Program-made: the position numbers and the translations under genes
Shown here: one piece after another, positions 5,570 to 8,744 of the stretch
How the letters are laid out: the number at the start of each line of letters is the position of its first letter
Numbering within the stretch: position 1 is the first letter of the stretch
The notes under the pieces: generated by a model
Told to the model about the DNA's origin: nothing
Database searches by the model: none
What the model saw: the letters and a program-made list of their open reading frames with translations, nothing else
NCBI GenBank assembly: GCA_035557095.1
Contig: DATMEB010000260.1
Location: forward strand, 1 to 8,744
Source: JALZDI01 sp035557095
Lineage (GTDB): Bacteria > Actinomycetota > Actinomycetes > Propionibacteriales > Nocardioidaceae
DNA length: 8,744 nt
Direction: 5' to 3'

Positions 5570-6220
5570 GTGAACAGAATCGTGGATCTGAGCCATCGCA
5601 TCGAGCACGGCATGATCACCTACCCCGGCCTGCCCGGACCGGTGGTCGGCACGCACCGCGAGCGGATGGAGTCCGCGCCCGGCGTGTCGTTCCACATCGG
5701 ACGGATGGAGCTCGTGGCGAACACCGGCACCTACGTCGACGCGCCCTTCCACTTCCACGCCGACCGCGCCGACATCGCCGCGCTGCCGCTGGAGCGGCTG
5801 GTGGACGTGCCGGCCGTGCGGGTGGGCGCGTACGGCGTGGACGTGATCGGTCCGGAGACGCTCGGCGACCCGGAACGCCTGTGGGGCAAGGCGGTCCTGG
5901 TACACACCGGTTGGTCGCGGCACTGGGGCACCGAGCGGTACGGCTCCGGCGGACCGCACCTGACCGCAGCCGCGGCGAGGTGGCTCGTCGACGCGAACGT
6001 CGCCGTCCTGGGCGTCGACGCGCTGAACGTGGACGACATCACCGACCCGACCCGCCCGGTGCACAACACCTTGCTGGGCAACGACATCCCGATCGTCGAG
6101 CACCTGACGAACCTGGCGGCCCTGCCCGACGACGGCTTCCGGCTCACCGCCCTGCCGGCACCGGTGCGCGGCATGGGCAGCTTCCCGATCCGGGCGGTCG
6201 CCGTCCTGGCTACCAGCTGA
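5570..6220 (+). CDS. Cyclase/kynurenine formamidase-fold hydrolase with altered metal site
   Basis: This 216-residue protein has the length and order of the cyclase family (PF04199, which includes bacterial KynB arylformamidase and isatin hydrolase). It starts IVDLSHRIEHGMITYPG, the conserved N-terminal strand, which supports GTG 5570 despite the absence of a visible SD. The family metal motif HxGTHxDxPxH appears as NTGTYVDAPFH at 51-61, so the two first-shell His are replaced by Asn-51 and Tyr-55 while Asp-57 and His-61 remain. The later ligand pair is kept with the normal 12-residue spacing: His-165 and Glu-177 in VHNTLLGNDIPIVEHL. The substrate is therefore uncertain; I recall actinobacterial family members with the same NTGTY variant, so this may be a subfamily trait rather than decay. 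It lies 60 bases after the IniC-like gene and overlaps the 3' end of the opposing gene by 11 bases. Confidence 0.85.
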   Translation: MNRIVDLSHRIEHGMITYPGLPGPVVGTHRERMESAPGVSFHIGRMELVANTGTYVDAPFHFHADRADIAALPLERLVDVPAVRVGAYGVDVIGPETLGDPERLWGKAVLVHTGWSRHWGTERYGSGGPHLTAAAARWLVDANVAVLGVDALNVDDITDPTRPVHNTLLGNDIPIVEHLTNLAALPDDGFRLTALPAPVRGMGSFPIRAVAVLATS

Positions 6221-8270
6221 CCAGATCGTCGACGGCCAGCCGGCCGCGGACCACCTTACCGGTGGCGTTGCGCGGCAGCTGGTCGACGAAGACGACGTCG
6301 CGCGGCACCGCGAAGCGGGGCAGGTGTGCGTGCACGTAGTCGCAGACCATGGAGGCGTTCAGCACCGCGCCCGGCTTCGCCACCACGTAGGCCGCGAAGC
6401 GCTGGCCGAACTCCCGGTCGGGCACGCCGACCACGACCGCGTCCCGCACCTGCTGCATGGAGAGCAGCAGGTCCTCGACCGGCCGTGGGAACATCTTCTC
6501 CCCGCCGGAGATGATCATGTCGTCCTCGCGGCCGGACACGAACACGCGGCCGTCGGCGTCGAGGTAACCGCGATCTCCGGTCGCCATCATGTTGTCGTAG
6601 ACCGTCCGGCTGCCGCCGTCGACGTAGCCCTCGAAGTGCATGTCGTTCCCGACGCAGATCTGGCCGTCCACGCCCGGCGGCACCGGCCTGCCCCGGTCGT
6701 CCAGGATGCCGATGCGGGTGCCGATCGGGCACCGCCCGGCCGTGGTCGGGGCCGCGCGCAGGTCGGCCGGGTCGGCGATGCTCGCGTAGGACACCTCGGT
6801 CGAGCCGTACAGGTTGTAGAGCACGTCGCCGAACTCGTCCATGAAGGACATGACCAGCTTGGCCGACAGCGGTGCCCCGCTGCTCGCCACGATGCGCAGC
6901 GACGACGTGTCGTAGTTGCGCCGCACCGCCTTCGGCAGGTCCATGATGCGCTGCAGCATGATCGGCACCACGAACAGCGAGGTGCACCGGTTCTCCTCGA
7001 TCAGCCGCAGGGTTTCCTCGGCGTCGAACCGGCGGGGCAGCACCGTCGTCGCGGTCAGGCCCATGCCGAGCTGCAGCACCGCGAGTCCCCAGGTGTGGAA
7101 CAGCGGCGCCGCGACCAGCATCCGCTCCCCCGACTCCAGCGGGATCCGCGAGATGATCGCCGCCGCGGTGCGCAACCCGTGCGGGTTGCGCCGGCGGGCG
7201 CCCTTGGGGTTGCTGGTGGTGCCGGACGTCAGCACGATGATCTTGCCCGGTGCGGTCGGCGGCTTGACCTTGCGCGACGAGCCGGTCTCGATGAGGCCGT
7301 CCACCGTCGGCGAGGCCTCGCCCCAGGTCCGGATGCGCGGCAGCGCATCCGGCAGGTCGCGCAGCAGCGGGAAGTACTCGTCGTCGGCGAGGATCGCGGC
7401 CGGCCGGTGCGAGCGCACGGTGTCCATGACCTGGTCGGCGGACAACCCGGTGTTCAGCAGCACCACCGAGGCGCCGAGCTTGCCGCAGGCGATCATCGAC
7501 TCGACCATCGCGCCGTGGTTGCGGCACATCAGCGCCACCCGCCGGCCCTGCCGGACGCCGTATTCGGTGAGCGCGTTCGCGAGCCGGTCTGTCCGCACGG
7601 CGATGTCGGCGAAGGTCAGCGTGCCGAGCTCGTCGCAGATCGCGTCCGCCCGCGGTGCCCGCACGGTTGCGGCGCCGTACCCGCCGGCGAACGTGGCGCC
7701 CCACTTCGACAGCGCCTTCAGCTGCCGGGCGACGAGGTCGGGCCGGCCGGGCAGCACGATCCCGGCCTTGGTGAGGATCTTCATGACGCCCAGCTGCGAC
7801 TGGCTGGTCGAGGTCTGGTCCAGCGAGCGGGGCGAGGTGGTCTGCGACCGGCCGGCGAGGTGGTCGTCGGCAAGCGCGATCGCCTTGCGGACGCGCTTGC
7901 GCAGCCAGGACGCGGGCAGCCGCGAGCCGAGTGGGAGCGAGATCGCGACGTGCAGCTCGGTCCGGCCGGGCTCGACCGGCGTGAGCCGGATCGACACGTG
8001 CCCGCCCGGCCAGCGGTCGCTGACCAGGACTAGATGCTCCGGCGGCCGGTGCACCAGCACGTCGACGTCGTACCGGGACATCCGGCCTCGCTCGACGCTG
8101 AACCGGACCTCGTACTGGCTGCCCACACCGGTCTCGGCGTGGCTCGTCCGGTACGCCCACGAGATCTCGCGAGCGAACCGCGAATATGACTCCAGGTCGT
8201 TGACGATGGTCCAAAGCCGTTCCGGCGGGTGGTCGAGGACCTCGACCACTTCCACAAGTTCAACCGACAC
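6210..8270 (-). CDS. SRPBCC domain fused to acyl-CoA synthetase (AMP-binding, FadD-type)
   Basis: This 686-residue protein joins two domains in one frame. Residues 1-about 140 (SVELVEVVEVLDHPPERLW onward) have the SRPBCC/START-like pattern: V.V..VLD.PPE.LW..V.D.E.Y, then W-G rich strands and a long C-terminal helix that forms a lipid-binding cavity. A Ser/Thr/Gln-rich linker (about 141-162) leads to an adenylating ligase from about 163 to the end: P-loop TSGTTSNPKG 348-357, YGSTE 488-492, TGDRG 564-568, GREDDMIISGGEK 581-593 and the catalytic Lys-672 in PRNATGK. The reaction expected is activation of a fatty or other carboxylic acid to acyl-AMP and then acyl-CoA. GTG 8270 is chosen because GAGGAG (8282-8277) precedes it by six bases; an ATG at 8291 in the same frame has only weak SD support. 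An internal ATG at 7784, at the usual ligase start, could yield a ligase-only product. The stop TAG overlaps the end of the cyclase gene. Confidence 0.88.
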   Translation of the reverse strand: MSVELVEVVEVLDHPPERLWTIVNDLESYSRFAREISWAYRTSHAETGVGSQYEVRFSVERGRMSRYDVDVLVHRPPEHLVLVSDRWPGGHVSIRLTPVEPGRTELHVAISLPLGSRLPASWLRKRVRKAIALADDHLAGRSQTTSPRSLDQTSTSQSQLGVMKILTKAGIVLPGRPDLVARQLKALSKWGATFAGGYGAATVRAPRADAICDELGTLTFADIAVRTDRLANALTEYGVRQGRRVALMCRNHGAMVESMIACGKLGASVVLLNTGLSADQVMDTVRSHRPAAILADDEYFPLLRDLPDALPRIRTWGEASPTVDGLIETGSSRKVKPPTAPGKIIVLTSGTTSNPKGARRRNPHGLRTAAAIISRIPLESGERMLVAAPLFHTWGLAVLQLGMGLTATTVLPRRFDAEETLRLIEENRCTSLFVVPIMLQRIMDLPKAVRRNYDTSSLRIVASSGAPLSAKLVMSFMDEFGDVLYNLYGSTEVSYASIADPADLRAAPTTAGRCPIGTRIGILDDRGRPVPPGVDGQICVGNDMHFEGYVDGGSRTVYDNMMATGDRGYLDADGRVFVSGREDDMIISGGEKMFPRPVEDLLLSMQQVRDAVVVGVPDREFGQRFAAYVVAKPGAVLNASMVCDYVHAHLPRFAVPRDVVFVDQLPRNATGKVVRGRLAVDDLVSW

Positions 8271-8276
8271 CGCAGG

Positions 8277-8282
8277 CTCCTC
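8277..8282 (-). promoter_or_regulatory. Ribosome binding site deciding a GTG start
   Basis: GAGGAG on the minus strand, six bases before GTG 8270-8268. It favours this start over the upstream in-frame ATG at 8291, whose preceding bases (GTGTTCGCCC) hold no SD, and it would then leave the first seven codons of the longer frame untranslated. Confidence 0.6.
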
Positions 8283-8325
8283 GGTTCGCATGGGCGAACA
8301 CCCAGCGCTACCGTACTAGCAGCCG

Positions 8326-8341
8326 TGCTCCATTCGGAGCA
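8326..8341. promoter_or_regulatory. Short palindrome upstream of the fused ligase gene
   Basis: TGCTCC (8326-8331) and GGAGCA (8336-8341) form a perfect 6-base inverted repeat around ATTC, within the 97 bases that separate the GNAT gene from the ligase start. It could be an operator half-site pair for a TetR-type regulator of a lipid gene, or a weak stem after the GNAT gene. A possible minus-strand -10 TACGGT lies just downstream (about 8315-8310) without a clear -35. Weak evidence. Confidence 0.25.
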
Positions 8342-8367
8342 AGACCTTCGTCGCGAATTCTGGGACA

Positions 8368-8744
8368 TTAAACAGTGTGTGACAAGGTTTCGGTGCCAAT
8401 CGACGGGTCGCTCTCCAGCGGCTCACGGTGCCCGGTCGGGACGAAGCCGTTGCGCTCGAACAGCCGCCGGGCCGCGGGATTGCCGTCGGCGACTCGCAGT
8501 TCGACCCTTGACCAGCGATTTTCCCGCGCCCAGGCCAGCACCTCGCCGATCAACGCGTCGCCGACGCCCCGCCCGCGAACCTGTGGGTGGGCCCACATGG
8601 CGACCAGCATCACCGCGTCCGCCCCGATCGGCGTATACCCGCCGACGGCCCCGACCAACCGGTCGTCCAGGACCGCGACGACTGCCACCCCGCTCGCCGG
8701 CTCGAGCCGCAGGCGCCAGTCGTCCTCGCCGAACCGCTCCTCGA
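8368..8744 (-). CDS. GNAT-family N-acetyltransferase, C-terminal part (cut by window edge)
   Basis: The minus-strand frame is open from the window edge to TAA at 8370-8368, about 124 codons. The visible protein enters with EERFGEDDWRLRLEPASG, continues AVLDDRLVGAVGGYTP (central strands), then VMLVAMWAHPQVRGRGVGDAL, the acetyl-CoA binding motif A (R..GxGxxL), and ends with the ELRVADGNPAARRLFERNGF signature (N..A..LYe..GF) of the GNAT fold. The coding frame clearly continues upstream of GTG 8688, so that codon is not taken as the start; the true start lies outside the window. The acceptor substrate cannot be told from the sequence. It is on the same strand as the ligase gene but 97 bases away, so co-transcription is possible but not required. 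Confidence 0.88.
   Translation of the reverse strand, partial: EERFGEDDWRLRLEPASGVAVVAVLDDRLVGAVGGYTPIGADAVMLVAMWAHPQVRGRGVGDALIGEVLAWARENRWSRVELRVADGNPAARRLFERNGFVPTGHREPLESDPSIGTETLSHTV

Noticed and set aside
3860..6103. 747-codon open frame on the minus strand opposite the IniC-like and cyclase genes
   Set aside because: Same artefact of GC-rich third positions; it spans two genes and an intergenic gap and shows no domain.
6324..8033. 569-codon plus-strand frame opposite the ligase gene
   Set aside because: Antisense to a gene with all adenylate-forming motifs; low-complexity Arg/His/Val-rich product without a recognisable fold.
8271..8291. ATG at 8291 as start of the fused ligase
   Set aside because: No SD precedes it, whereas GAGGAG is ideally placed for GTG 8270, where the SRPBCC domain begins; it remains possible.
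8686..8688. GTG at 8688 as the start of the GNAT gene
   Set aside because: The frame stays open to the window edge and the residues upstream (W..RL..) continue the GNAT pattern, so the gene is cut by the edge.

Overview
The window is high-GC DNA with strong third-position G/C preference, actinobacterial promoters and Shine-Dalgarno (SD) sites, and an ini-type gene cluster. It most resembles a filamentous actinomycete of the Pseudonocardiaceae group (Amycolatopsis and relatives). That placement is an inference from composition and gene content, not a database match.

Layout: (1) A minus-strand Hsp70-family gene leaves the window at the left edge (<1-380). (2) A 318-bp divergent control region (381-698) holds several inverted repeats and a near-ideal G-quadruplex motif on the minus strand. 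(3) A plus-strand ini-like operon follows: an extremely acidic, Gly/Asp/Gln-rich protein (699-1298), a strong 12-bp intercistronic hairpin (1309-1346), a protein with an IniB-type N-terminal domain and an acidic repetitive tail (1375-2088), an IniA-like dynamin GTPase (2098-3945), a 43-codon reading frame inside a repeat-containing spacer (3942-4073), and an IniC-like dynamin GTPase (4070-5509). (4) A cyclase/kynurenine formamidase-fold metallohydrolase (5570-6220) carries two substituted metal-ligand positions. (5) On the minus strand, converging with the cyclase and overlapping it by 11 bp, is an in-frame SRPBCC/acyl-CoA synthetase fusion (6210-8270). (6) A GNAT acetyltransferase (8368->8744) runs off the right edge on the minus strand.

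How the parts may work together: in mycobacteria, iniB-iniA-iniC is induced by cell-wall-active drugs, and IniA is a membrane-remodelling dynamin-like protein. Here the same core lies beside a divergent Hsp70, and the single glycine-rich IniB appears replaced by two separate low-complexity acidic proteins. I read this as an envelope-stress module: an actin-fold ATPase, two disordered acidic partners and a heterotypic dynamin pair. The right half looks like ordinary lipid or secondary metabolism, except for the fused lipid-binding-fold plus ligase architecture.

No tRNA, rRNA, CRISPR array, integrase, transposase or replication origin was seen.
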